Notes: generated by a model not told the origin, from the letters alone. Positions 1 to 8,542 are shown, counted from the stretch's first letter. The stretch: DNA of 63,774 nucleotides from CAYNVS01 sp964400725 (GCA_964400725.1 CAYNVS010000016.1:1-63774), one strand, 5' to 3'. Numbers and translations are program-made.

Positions 1-153
1 GCGTCAGCGGCCGGGACCGCGCGTATTTTTCCCGGACGCGACAAAAGCCGCCGCCGCCGAAACCGAAAAGGAGAAAACGAATGCAAACAGCCAAACGCGA
101 AACCGCAAACGGAAAAGAACCGACCCCAGCGGGAAAAAGTCGTCCGTCATAAA

Positions 154-378
154 ATGAGCCTGCTAGAAGTCGCAGAACCGCTGGGAAACGTTACAAAAGC
201 GTTCAAAATGAAAGGCGTTTCCCGCTCCCAGTTCTACGAATACAAACGCCGCTTCCAAACCCGCGGCCTCGAAGGGTTGCGAGACCTGCCGCCGATTCAT
301 ACAGCGTTTGCAAAAATTTTTGTCGGTTATTTAGGTCTGGGCTGCGTTGATAAGAGCGGCGCGAGCGCGGTTTATTAG
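154..378 (+). pseudogene. Truncated IS481-like transposase, N-terminal helix-turn-helix remnant
   Basis: The first ~50 codons read like the N-terminus of IS481-family transposases: a leucine-rich first helix, GNVTKAF, SRSQFYEYKRRFQ, then GLEGLRDLPPIH. The same frame stays open upstream to about position 106 with family-like residues (REKVVRHK before the Met), so the original start may lie further left. Homology stops abruptly after DLPPIH near position 300. The remaining 25 codons resemble nothing in the family, and no integrase DDE core follows. This is a broken insertion-sequence end, not a working gene. Terminal inverted repeats were not found. Confidence 0.7.
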
Positions 379-472
379 TTTGAAGACATTGATAAATTCC
401 GCATCCGCTTCATTTATCAGCGCCCCGCGGCGATTAAAATTTCAACCAATATTTTTGACAAGCGCTTTAAGC

Positions 473-508
473 AAAAAAAATCCCCTTTCCGAGTTGGAAA
501 AGGGGATT
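473..508 (-). terminator. Rho-independent terminator of the cytochrome operon
   Basis: On the minus strand an AATCCCC..TTTCC stem, a short loop and the complementary GGAAAGGGGATT are followed directly by eight T. It lies about 20 bases after the stop codon of the 32-haem cytochrome gene, where the operon's transcript should end. Confidence 0.85.
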
Positions 509-528
509 CATGCCTTTATTTAGCCGCG

Positions 529-3500
529 TTATTTCTTGCCGCCGAACCAATTTCTCGTTCCGTGGCAGCCGACGTTTGAACAACTGTTGTTCGAGGCGTT
601 GTACGTTCCGCTTGTCAACTTCACGTCCTTCTCGCCGTTAATGTGCTTCGTTTTGTCCGATATGTTTCCGTTCGCATCGGCCGTTAAGCTGTGGCAGCGG
701 TTGCACTTATAGCCGGAGTGCGCCTCGTGCGCCCCGTTGCGCGAGGCGAGCGGATGGCACGAATCGCACGTCGCCGCGGAAGCGGCCGTCCATACGACGT
801 TAAGCGTTCCGCCCGCAAGGCCGTTGCCGTGGCAGTAAACCGAAGAGCAAGACGCGGAAGAAACGTCGTAAACGCCGCCCGCAGCAACGCCTCCGAAGGC
901 TACCTGCGCATGCTGCGACCCCTTTGTAATATGCCCGCTCGTAAAAACGTCCGTCGGTTTGGCGTGGCACAGCGAGCAGTCGTAGGCGTCGTGCATTGCC
1001 GTCGTCGTTACGTGTTTCGTATGCTTTCCGACCTTCTGGTCGGTTTCTTCCGACTCGTCGCGCGCGCCGAAAGGAGGCGCTCCGGTGGAATTGTCTTTGC
1101 CGCCGTGGCAAAAAACACAGTTGGTTCGCCATCCCGCGCCGCCCGTATGGCAGGAGTCGCACGAGACTTTGCTCGCCCCGCCGCCGAGGTTCGCGCCGTG
1201 GCATACCTTGCAGTTGTCCGGGTCGCCGAAGAACGCCCAGCCGTGCGTTTTGGGCGCGTTCCAGCCGTCCGCGTGATACTTGTCCGCGTTCCAGTCGCGC
1301 GTATCGACGTGGCAGCCCGTCGCGTTGGAGCAAGTCTTGCCCGTCGCGTCCCACGTTCCGTCCGCCATTTTAACTTCAACGGCTCCGTTGACGTGTTTGG
1401 CGAGCCCCGTTATTTTTCCGTCGGAGCCCGCGGTGTCGGCGTGGCAGTCGGCGCAAACCTTGCCGAGAAGCAGATGGAATTCGTGCGCCCCCGACATTTC
1501 CGACGGGTCGGTCGCGTCCTTGTGGCAGGATGCGCAGGTCGAGGCGGAAGCGTCGGTCCACGACGCGCCGCCGGTCGCGCCGGGTTTGCCGTTTCCGTGG
1601 CAGTAAACCGAAGAGCACTTTGCGTCCGCGTCGGAGTACGCCGCTCCGGCGCCCGCAACGCCGCTCATTTTAACCTGCGCGTGCCGCGAGTTTGCGGTTA
1701 TGTGCCCGGCCGAGAAAATATCCGTCGGTTTGTCGTGGCACTGCGAGCAGTCGTACGCTTCGTGCGTCGCCGTTTTGTTCGCGTGCTTAAAGTGAGCTCC
1801 GACCTTCTGGTTTGCCGAGTCGGCCTCGTTGCGAACGCCGAAAGGAGGCGCGCCGGTCGAGTCGTCTTTTCCGCCGTGGCAGAAAGTACAGTTGTTTCGC
1901 CATCCCGCGCCGCCCGTATGACAGGAGTCGCAGCCGATTTGACTCGTTCCGCCGTCGAGGTTCGCGCCGTGGCACGCCGCGCATTTGCTCGCGTCTTCGT
2001 GGAACTTCCAGCCGTGCTGGGCCGGAGAGCTCCACCCTTCGGGATGGTAGCCCGGCGCAAGCCAGCCGCGAGTATCGGCGTGGCAGACCGTACTGGAACA
2101 AGTCTTAGCATCGGCGTCGAATTGTCCGCCGCCGGTCATATTAATGTCTTTGGCGCCGTTCACGTGCAGCGTTTTGTCGATAATTTTTCCGTCAGCGTCA
2201 ACCGCGGCCGAGTGGCACGACGCGCACTTGGCTCCTCGTCCGATGTGCGTCGCGTGGCGGCCCGACAATGTTTGGGCGCTCGCCGCGTCTCCGTGGCAGG
2301 AATTGCACGCAGCCGCCGCCTGCGAAGTCCATAATACGTCTCCGCTTACGGAGCGGCCGTCGCCGTGGCAATAAACCGAGCTGCAGGTCGCCGAGTCGTT
2401 TTTATAAACAGCGTTCGCGCCCGAAACGCCGTGGAACGCGACTTCTCCCTTTCCGCTGATGTGTTCGGCGTCGTCTATCGTCGCGGGCTTGACGTGGCAG
2501 GCCTCGCAGGCTATCGCCGAATGGGATTCGGATTCGTTTACGTGCTTGCCGTGCGCGCCGACCTTTTTGTTTGTCGAGTCGGTTTCGCCGCGCGCGCCGT
2601 ATGGCGGGGCTCCGGTCTGGTCGTCTTTTCCGCCGTGGCAGAACGTACAGTTGTTTCGCCATCCCGCGCCGCCCGTATGGCACTTATCGCACGAAACTTT
2701 GCTTGAGCCGCCGGTCAAGTCGGCTCCGTGGCACGTTTTGCATGCGCTCCCCGGAGTTATGAAATCGTGCCCGTGTTTTTCTTTCGCCGCGTAACCGTCC
2801 TCGTGAATTTTCCCTTCCCATTTCATATCGCCCGAATGGCAGACCGTTGAGGAGCATGTCTTTGACGCGGCGTCCCAGCTTCCTTCCGCGAATTTCACCT
2901 CCTTCGCGCCGTTAATGTGCTTCGTCTTATCTGTAAACGCGTTATTCGAGTCGATTTCGCCGTTGTGGCATTTGTCGCACGTTACTCCGCCTTCTATATG
3001 AGATTTATGCCGCGCCGAAAGTTTGTCGGCTCCGTCTTTGTCGCCGTGGCAAGACCCGCACGTCGTACCGGTTTCGCTTGTCCATGCGACGGCGGCTCCC
3101 GGCGTTCTTCCGTTGCCGTGGCAGTAGGTAGAATTGCACTTCGCGTCGTCGGCGTCGTATGCCGCGGAGCTTCCCGCCAACTGCGAAAATTTAATTTCCG
3201 CTTTGCCGTTTATGTGGCCGGCGTCTTTGTAGGTCATCGGCGTCCGATGACAGTTCGAGCAGTCGAACGCGGAGTGGAAGGCTCCTTCCGTTACGTGTTT
3301 GCCGTGCGCGCCGACCGCTTTATCGGTCTTGGCCGTCTGTCCGCGCGCGCCCTTAGGCGGGGCTCCGGTCTGGTTGTCCGTTCCGCCGTGGCAGAAAGTA
3401 CAGTCGGCCCGCCATGACGCTCCGCCGTGGCATGCGTCGCACGAAACGCCCGCGCTGCCGCCGTCGAGTTCCGCTCCGTGGCAGACCGCGCACGAGCTTG

Positions 3501-3696
3501 TAGAATCGAAGAAAGCGTAACCGTGCTGGTTTGGGCTTGAGAAGCCGTCCGGATGGTATCCTCCTCCCTCTGCGTCTCCCTTCAAACCGGATTCATACAT
3601 GTTGCCGTTGGCGCAGCCAAACGAGGCCGCCGAGAGAGCGGCAAGAGCGCAGCCAATCAATGCCCCGCGGAATTTTTTAAAATTGAAGCGCTTCAT
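529..3696 (-). CDS. 32-haem outer-membrane lipoprotein cytochrome c
   Basis: Predicted extracellular or outer-surface electron-transfer protein of 1055 aa. The chosen Met is preceded by GGAGG at normal spacing; a longer reading would overlap the upstream gene. A lipoprotein signal peptide ends at ASFGC (Cys28). The mature part is four tandem units of ~250 aa, each with eight haem-attachment sites: six CxxCH plus two wide-spaced sites. I count 24 CxxCH, 7 CxxxxCH and one CxxxxxCH, 32 in all. Alternating CxxxxCH and CxxCH motifs are known from Geobacter-type surface multihaem cytochromes. It is the last gene after an 11-haem cytochrome and a beta-barrel, which suggests it is the outer component of a porin-cytochrome conduit. 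The haem count is seen directly; the conduit role is inferred. Confidence 0.9.
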   Translation of the reverse strand: MKRFNFKKFRGALIGCALAALSAASFGCANGNMYESGLKGDAEGGGYHPDGFSSPNQHGYAFFDSTSSCAVCHGAELDGGSAGVSCDACHGGASWRADCTFCHGGTDNQTGAPPKGARGQTAKTDKAVGAHGKHVTEGAFHSAFDCSNCHRTPMTYKDAGHINGKAEIKFSQLAGSSAAYDADDAKCNSTYCHGNGRTPGAAVAWTSETGTTCGSCHGDKDGADKLSARHKSHIEGGVTCDKCHNGEIDSNNAFTDKTKHINGAKEVKFAEGSWDAASKTCSSTVCHSGDMKWEGKIHEDGYAAKEKHGHDFITPGSACKTCHGADLTGGSSKVSCDKCHTGGAGWRNNCTFCHGGKDDQTGAPPYGARGETDSTNKKVGAHGKHVNESESHSAIACEACHVKPATIDDAEHISGKGEVAFHGVSGANAVYKNDSATCSSVYCHGDGRSVSGDVLWTSQAAAACNSCHGDAASAQTLSGRHATHIGRGAKCASCHSAAVDADGKIIDKTLHVNGAKDINMTGGGQFDADAKTCSSTVCHADTRGWLAPGYHPEGWSSPAQHGWKFHEDASKCAACHGANLDGGTSQIGCDSCHTGGAGWRNNCTFCHGGKDDSTGAPPFGVRNEADSANQKVGAHFKHANKTATHEAYDCSQCHDKPTDIFSAGHITANSRHAQVKMSGVAGAGAAYSDADAKCSSVYCHGNGKPGATGGASWTDASASTCASCHKDATDPSEMSGAHEFHLLLGKVCADCHADTAGSDGKITGLAKHVNGAVEVKMADGTWDATGKTCSNATGCHVDTRDWNADKYHADGWNAPKTHGWAFFGDPDNCKVCHGANLGGGASKVSCDSCHTGGAGWRTNCVFCHGGKDNSTGAPPFGARDESEETDQKVGKHTKHVTTTAMHDAYDCSLCHAKPTDVFTSGHITKGSQHAQVAFGGVAAGGVYDVSSASCSSVYCHGNGLAGGTLNVVWTAASAATCDSCHPLASRNGAHEAHSGYKCNRCHSLTADANGNISDKTKHINGEKDVKLTSGTYNASNNSCSNVGCHGTRNWFGGKK

Positions 3697-3716
3697 TTTC
3701 GCCTCCGAAACGATTT

Positions 3717-4511
3717 TTATTTGTGGCAAGCCTTGCAATCGGTTTCGAGTTTGTGATGACAGACCTTGCAGTTAGACCCTTCGACTCTGCCGCCGTGCGA
3801 GTTCTTCCACGCGCCGGTATGGCTCATAGGCTTGGAATTTTGGTGGCAGCGGATGCAGTAATTTTCTGTGTGGCAGGTTTTGCAGGACGAGTCGGCGTCC
3901 ATCTGCGCTTTAAGCCCGTGGCCGCGCAGCCGCCAAAATCCGGTGTGATTAAGCGGCTTCTCCTTGGTATGACACGCCTTGCACGAATCGGCTTTATGAC
4001 AGAGGCGGCAATCTTTTCCGTGCTCCGGAATTACCTGCATTTTAGCCGTAAGGCCGTGCTTGAATTTGAACGCTCCGTTGTGATATTCGGGCTTGAAGTT
4101 CTTTTTGCCGTGGCATCCTTCGCACGTCGCCGCGACTTGATTTTCGGCGTGGCACTTGTCGCAGTCGCCCGTCTTGGGCGTTTTCATTTCGTTTTTAGCG
4201 ACGTCGCCGTGGCAATCCTTGCAATCCATGTCCTTGTGCGCCTTATGCGGGAACGCGACCTTCAATTTGTTAGCATGCGAGGCGTCTTTGTATTTGCCGG
4301 CGTCGTGGCAGTCGGCGCATTTGGGCATACCGGCCTCGGCGGCCTCTTTCGCCGTCTTGTGGCAGTCGTTGCAGCTAGTTCCCTGATCGATGTGGAATTT
4401 GTGGTCGAACGCGTCCGACTTGGCGTCGCCGCCTCTCGCCGCCGCCGCAATAGCAGAAAGCGCTATCGCCGCAAGGATGACCGCTTTGAAAATGTTTTCA
4501 GTCTTCTTCAT
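3717..4511 (-). CDS. 11-haem periplasmic cytochrome c
   Basis: A 264-aa protein with a cleavable signal peptide (Lys-rich start, Ala/Ile core) and eleven CxxCH motifs in about 230 mature residues, or one haem per ~21 residues. Many additional His residues could be distal ligands. There is no lipobox or membrane anchor, so a soluble periplasmic location is expected. AAGGAGG precedes the start by seven bases; the porin gene stops 11 bases upstream and the 32-haem gene starts 20 bases downstream. Size and haem density resemble the inner (MtrA/OmaB-like) component of porin-cytochrome complexes, although MtrA has 10 haems and OmaB 8. Partner assignment rests on gene order. Confidence 0.88.
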   Translation of the reverse strand: MKKTENIFKAVILAAIALSAIAAAARGGDAKSDAFDHKFHIDQGTSCNDCHKTAKEAAEAGMPKCADCHDAGKYKDASHANKLKVAFPHKAHKDMDCKDCHGDVAKNEMKTPKTGDCDKCHAENQVAATCEGCHGKKNFKPEYHNGAFKFKHGLTAKMQVIPEHGKDCRLCHKADSCKACHTKEKPLNHTGFWRLRGHGLKAQMDADSSCKTCHTENYCIRCHQNSKPMSHTGAWKNSHGGRVEGSNCKVCHHKLETDCKACHK

Positions 4512-4522
4512 TGCGTTCCTCC

Positions 4523-6046
4523 TTAAAACTGCTGTCCAACGACCGCGGTAATGCGGTGCTCGTATGCGTCGTAGGCGTTTAGCTCGTATTTAAGCGAGGC
4601 GTACAGCCACGACAAAAAATTGTATTTTCCGGAAACGAAGAAAGTATAAACGTCGTTCTTTTCGTTTTGGTCGAGATAATAGTCGTATTTATATAAGCTG
4701 TAATAGCCGCCGACGGCCGCCTTGAACGAGTCTTTTTCGGCGTAGGAAACTTCTCCGCCGCCGGTAAAGGTTACGTTGTCCGTATCTTCGTTGCGCTGAA
4801 ATATATCGCCGTGCAGATTAAGCTCCAGCCCTTCGAGCAAAAGGTTGCGGAAAGTCAGGCCGAGATATTCGTGGTGGAAAGAATGGTTGAACTGCGAATC
4901 GCTCTCGCCGTTTCCTAATAAGCGCAGCGAAGTTCCAAGCGAGAGAAAAATCTTGTCTGAGTATAAGCCTTTAAACAAATCCAGCGAAAAGTTTTGATGA
5001 GGCTTTATCGGCCCCATCAGCGCCGCGAAGGGAGAAATCGCGCTTGGCGTTTCGGTAATTTCGATGAACTGATAAAAATACGAAGCGTAAACGTCGAGCG
5101 TCCAATCGGGGTTTTGGTAGGCGGCGTTGGCTTTGACGTAACGGGCCTTTTTGTCCAGCGTCGCCATGGAAAGAGATATAAGAGCCGCGTCGAAGAGCGG
5201 CTGGCTGACCGTTACTCCCGCCTGATGATAGAAGGAGGCGCTTCCTTTGTTAATATCCCATGTAGGAATAGCGCTGGCCGCGTCGGTAGAAACCGTTGAG
5301 TAGCCGTATTCTCCGGGTTTGTCTTTCAACGCTTGGTATTCCGCGGAGATTTTCATTTTCCATGGCAGCTTGACGCAGAAGCCTCCGCCCAGCTGCAGAG
5401 CGTCGAGGTAGTCGGCGTCGTCGTAAAACCGAACCGGTATTCCGCCGTAAGCGAAAACGGTTAGAGCCTTTTTATCTAAAAAGGATAAAGATATGTTTGC
5501 CCCGTCTATGTGCGCCGAAAACTGACGCGAAACGTACTGCCGCCCCAGCCTCAGAAAGTCGAGAACGGAAAGGTCGTTTATCTCGGCGGCAAGCTGGTAT
5601 AAATAAGGGTAAACGCGCTCGCCGAACGAGTCGAATACCCCGCTAGTCCGGTCTCCGTCGTTTTTTCCGGCTGTTCCGTCGAGGTCTTCAATCAGTTCGC
5701 CGTAGAAAAACAGCCTGAAATGCCCCCATGATTTTTCTTTAAGGTCAAATTCCGCGCTTTGGCGAAGTTTGTGGTCTTTCGAGGCTTCGGCTCCGTCTTT
5801 TAAATTCTTGTCGTCTCCGTTGTAGCTCGTAATTCGTCCGTCGTAAATCAGCTCGAAACGGTCGGTGAATTCGATGGCCGAACCCTCTTCAGTTTTGACG
5901 GGGGAGCTTTTTAAGTCGGTTTCAGCGTCCGGTTTGGCGTCGGGCGGTTTGTCCGACGCTATGGAAACCGCGCAGGGCAGACCCGCCGCGGCTAAAATTA
6001 AAATTAATAAACGCAAACGCTCCGCGATCTTTTCATAGATACGCAT
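4523..6046 (-). CDS. Outer-membrane beta-barrel porin of a porin-cytochrome conduit
   Basis: A 507-aa protein with a signal peptide (Arg/Lys start, Leu/Ile/Ala core, ending near SIASD), an acidic spacer of ~35 residues, then alternating amphipathic strands with many Tyr/Phe. The C-terminus is aromatic (VVGQQF), typical of BAM-inserted barrels. It contains an LRLGRQYV strand of the kind found in alginate-export or cytochrome-linked porins. At about 430 barrel residues it could form some 18-22 strands, smaller than MtrB (~28 kDa less). It is the first gene of the operon with the two multihaem cytochromes, which argues that it sheathes the 11-haem protein through the outer membrane. A plain solute porin is the alternative. 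AAAGGAG precedes the chosen Met. Confidence 0.75.
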   Translation of the reverse strand: MRIYEKIAERLRLLILILAAAGLPCAVSIASDKPPDAKPDAETDLKSSPVKTEEGSAIEFTDRFELIYDGRITSYNGDDKNLKDGAEASKDHKLRQSAEFDLKEKSWGHFRLFFYGELIEDLDGTAGKNDGDRTSGVFDSFGERVYPYLYQLAAEINDLSVLDFLRLGRQYVSRQFSAHIDGANISLSFLDKKALTVFAYGGIPVRFYDDADYLDALQLGGGFCVKLPWKMKISAEYQALKDKPGEYGYSTVSTDAASAIPTWDINKGSASFYHQAGVTVSQPLFDAALISLSMATLDKKARYVKANAAYQNPDWTLDVYASYFYQFIEITETPSAISPFAALMGPIKPHQNFSLDLFKGLYSDKIFLSLGTSLRLLGNGESDSQFNHSFHHEYLGLTFRNLLLEGLELNLHGDIFQRNEDTDNVTFTGGGEVSYAEKDSFKAAVGGYYSLYKYDYYLDQNEKNDVYTFFVSGKYNFLSWLYASLKYELNAYDAYEHRITAVVGQQF

Positions 6047-6152
6047 CAAAGTCTCCTTTGGCAAATTTCCGCCTTTCGGCGTCAGCGCGTTTGAATGATT
6101 TTTTACAATAAACCGGATGTTAAAGAACCTTTATCGTCGTATATATTATGGA

Positions 6153-6181
6153 ATAATATCTTTTTTAAATTTAATTGTCAA
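6153..6181 (-). promoter_or_regulatory. Strong promoter of the porin-cytochrome operon
   Basis: On the minus strand TTGACA (6181-6176) and TATTAT (6158-6153) are separated by 17 bases, near consensus for a housekeeping sigma factor. Transcription should begin near 6146, about 100 bases before the porin start codon. The -35 box overlaps that of a divergent promoter. Confidence 0.7.
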
Positions 6182-6203
6182 AATTCTTCCGATGTTATAG
6201 AAT
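6175..6203 (+). promoter_or_regulatory. Divergent promoter for the lipoprotein/OmpA pair
   Basis: TTGTCA (6175-6180), a 17-base spacer and TAGAAT (6198-6203) face right. The -35 box shares six bases with the -35 box of the opposite promoter, so RNA polymerase cannot occupy both sites at once. Confidence 0.55.
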
Positions 6204-6282
6204 TAAAAACGTTAATTAAGTTTTGAATACGCAAAAAACCGGTTTAAACCGCAAAACCGCCGCGAATTTCAGAGGTTGTGAT

Positions 6283-6873
6283 ATGCGAACCCGAAAACTT
6301 TTGACGCCGCCATGGAACGCTTTAACGGCGCTCTTGCTGCCGCTGATTTTCTTCGCTTGCGGACCAGTCAACTCGACGTCCGCGATATACTACAAGGCCG
6401 AACAGGCTCTTGAAAAAGCCAAATGGGAAGGAGTCGATAAAGACGACTTCCAAGCCTTCTATGAAAATTGGTGCAAGCGTCCGCAGCCGAATATTCACCC
6501 CGAAACTCAGCAAAACATCTGCAACGTCCGTCTTACCTGCCCGATGCAGCAATACCGCGACAATTACTACTGCAAAAAGGCCGCGGACATATATCTGGAC
6601 AAGAGCTGCGAAGTCATAGACACGGGACGAGTTTATTGCTATCACTACTTCAAGGCGCGCAGCTATCTTATTAAAGCCAAAGAGATTGAAGGATACGCGC
6701 AGTTTGAACAAGCGGCCGAATACGCGCAGAAGGCGTCCAAGAAGGCTCAAGACGCGATCGACTCGACGAACGACGAAAAGTCCAAACAGACGGTCGACGA
6801 GAGCAAAGGAAGCAAAAGCAAAAAATACAAGTCTTCCTCCGAAGACGATATATTGAAGGGAGACGGCAAATGA
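6283..6873 (+). CDS. Small lipoprotein, partner of the OmpA-domain protein
   Basis: A 196-aa lipoprotein: Arg-rich N-terminus, hydrophobic core and lipobox FFACG. The Met used here has AGAGG seven bases upstream; an earlier TTG would give an implausible signal peptide. The mature part is helical and Tyr/Lys-rich with five cysteines in the centre (WCKRP, NICNV, TCPMQ, YYCKK, SCEV), then a charged tail. Residues around AQFEQAAEYAQKASKKA resemble the helical DUF4398/OmpA-associated repeats that accompany OmpA-like lipoproteins. Its stop overlaps the start of the next gene (ATGA), implying translational coupling and a joint role at the outer membrane. No precise function is recognised. Confidence 0.7.
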   Translation: MRTRKLLTPPWNALTALLLPLIFFACGPVNSTSAIYYKAEQALEKAKWEGVDKDDFQAFYENWCKRPQPNIHPETQQNICNVRLTCPMQQYRDNYYCKKAADIYLDKSCEVIDTGRVYCYHYFKARSYLIKAKEIEGYAQFEQAAEYAQKASKKAQDAIDSTNDEKSKQTVDESKGSKSKKYKSSSEDDILKGDGK

Positions 6874-8408
6874 GAAAATACGTTTCCATTTCATTAAAGG
6901 CCGCGCTTGCTTTTGCTTTAATTGCCGCTATTTTCTTCTGCGGCTCCTGCTCCATCCGCGAGAAATTCGAGAAAAAGACGAAGGAATCTCAGAGCGTTCT
7001 TAATAAAGCCAAGAAGGCGCAGGAAGACTCGCGCAAATACTCCGACATTATCAAGGGGCCGCACAAAGGAATGAAGTGCGGTTACAAGTATTTTGCGCTG
7101 GCCGAAAACGAAAAGGAATTTTCCGAATACGAATTCTCGCAGGGAAATTATTCGGCGGCAAACAAGCACGCCGACTTGGCGGAGGAATACTCCAAAGAAG
7201 CGTACGCAAAAGCTAACGCATGGGAGGACCCGTATCTTTACTGTAATCCGCCAGACCGCGACCACGACGGCATACTCGATATGGAAGACATTTGCCCGGA
7301 CGATCCGGGTTACGGTTCTCCCGACGGATGCCCCAACCCCGACAAAGACAAAGACGCGGTTTGCGATCCGTGGGTAACGGAAAATAAGCAAAACGAAAAA
7401 TACAAAGGCAAGTGCGACGGACTCGATAAGTGCCCCGACGAGCCGGGATTCGGAAGCGAAGACGGCTGCCCCAACGCGGACTTCGATAAAGACGCGGTTT
7501 GCGATCCGTGGGTTGCCGAAAACAATCAGTCGGAAAAGTATAAGAGCCTTTGCAAAGGATCCGATAAATGCCCGAAAGATCCGGGATTCGGCTCTCCGGA
7601 CGGCTGCCCCAACCCCGACAAAGACAAGGATCAAATATGCGATCCGTGGGTTAAGGAGAACAAACAGGACGAAAAATACAAAGCCATTTGCCGCGGCTTT
7701 GATAAATGCCCCGACGATCCGGGTTACGGCAGCGAAGACGGATGTCCGATACCCGACCAAGACGGCGACGGCGTGTGCGATCCGTGGGTTGCGACAAACG
7801 GCCTCTCAAAGAAATACATAACGGTCTGCCGCGGAAACGATTTGTGCCCCACCATTTCGGGCAACGGCAGCGAAGACGGATGTCCGCATCAAATTAACGT
7901 TAAGAAATACGACACCATAGTAATTACCGAAAACCGAATCGAGCTTAAACAGAAAATATTCTTCGAGACGAACAAGGCCGTTATTATGCAAAAATCTTTC
8001 CACCTTCTCGAAGAGGTTGCCGACGCGCTTCTTAACAACCCGGCGATGAAGCTGCGCATAGAGGGGCACACCGACAGCCGCGGCTCCGACCAGTTAAATA
8101 AAAAGCTGTCGCAGGCGCGCGCCGATTCGGTTAAGAAACACCTTATCGAAAAGGGTAAAATCGACGAGTCGCGCCTAATCGCCATTGGTTTCGGCCCCGA
8201 AAAACCGATAGCGTCCAACAAAACGGCGGCCGGACGCGAAAAGAACCGCCGCGTGGAGTTCCACATTCTCCACGAGGACGACGCCCCGGCAAAAGACCAA
8301 AAGCCGGAAATGAAGCAGGAAGAACCGAAAGGGGTTAAGATGAACAACAAAACGGAAGTAAAGCCCGATAACAAAATCAACGACGATTTATGGAAGAAGA
8401 AAAAGTAA
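6870..8408 (+). CDS. OmpA-family lipoprotein with thrombospondin-3-like calcium repeats
   Basis: A 512-aa lipoprotein with lipobox CGSC near residue 26. Residues ~30-120 are helical. Residues ~125-345 hold five calcium-binding type repeats ending in GSPDGCP or GSEDGCP; four of them carry an extra block of the form VCDPWV.EN.Q.EKYK..C.G.DKCP, so the period is ~46-50 residues. The C-terminal ~130 residues are an OmpA domain (IEGHTDSRGSDQLNKKLSQ, then AAGREKNRRVEF), which binds peptidoglycan through the conserved Asp and Arg of this motif. A Lys-rich tail follows. The protein probably links outer membrane to cell wall. It overlaps the preceding lipoprotein gene by four bases and is followed by a terminator. 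Confidence 0.9.
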   Translation: MRKYVSISLKAALAFALIAAIFFCGSCSIREKFEKKTKESQSVLNKAKKAQEDSRKYSDIIKGPHKGMKCGYKYFALAENEKEFSEYEFSQGNYSAANKHADLAEEYSKEAYAKANAWEDPYLYCNPPDRDHDGILDMEDICPDDPGYGSPDGCPNPDKDKDAVCDPWVTENKQNEKYKGKCDGLDKCPDEPGFGSEDGCPNADFDKDAVCDPWVAENNQSEKYKSLCKGSDKCPKDPGFGSPDGCPNPDKDKDQICDPWVKENKQDEKYKAICRGFDKCPDDPGYGSEDGCPIPDQDGDGVCDPWVATNGLSKKYITVCRGNDLCPTISGNGSEDGCPHQINVKKYDTIVITENRIELKQKIFFETNKAVIMQKSFHLLEEVADALLNNPAMKLRIEGHTDSRGSDQLNKKLSQARADSVKKHLIEKGKIDESRLIAIGFGPEKPIASNKTAAGREKNRRVEFHILHEDDAPAKDQKPEMKQEEPKGVKMNNKTEVKPDNKINDDLWKKKK

Positions 8409-8433
8409 AAGCAACGCGAGACAATCGTTAAAC

Positions 8434-8466
8434 AAAAAAAGGCGACCGTAAGGCCGCCTTTTTATT
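8434..8466 (+). terminator. Rho-independent terminator after the OmpA gene
   Basis: A run of A, GGCG-x-CC, loop GTAA, GG-x-CGCC, then TTTTT. The stem has one internal mismatch. The A/T tracts on both sides allow it to act in both directions, for the OmpA gene on the right-going strand and weakly for the facing gene. Confidence 0.75.
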
Positions 8467-8542
8467 TGGAATTATAGAGTCTTTCGAAAACTTTTTCTTG
8501 CCTTCGCTCTCGCCCGTCCTCCCGGACTTCGCAGCCTATTGT

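Noticed and set aside
81..152. 23-codon open frame with an upstream GGAG at the left edge
   Set aside because: It overlaps the IS481-like reading in another frame and encodes a low-complexity peptide; no support for a real gene.
691..2334. Long plus-strand open frame of 547 codons opposite the 32-haem cytochrome gene
   Set aside because: It is an antisense reading of the repeated haem units, very Arg/Val-rich with no family resemblance and no ribosome site. The minus-strand reading has 32 haem motifs.
3723..4526. Plus-strand open frame of 267 codons opposite the 11-haem cytochrome gene
   Set aside because: Antisense shadow; the minus strand has signal peptide, eleven CxxCH motifs and a strong ribosome site.
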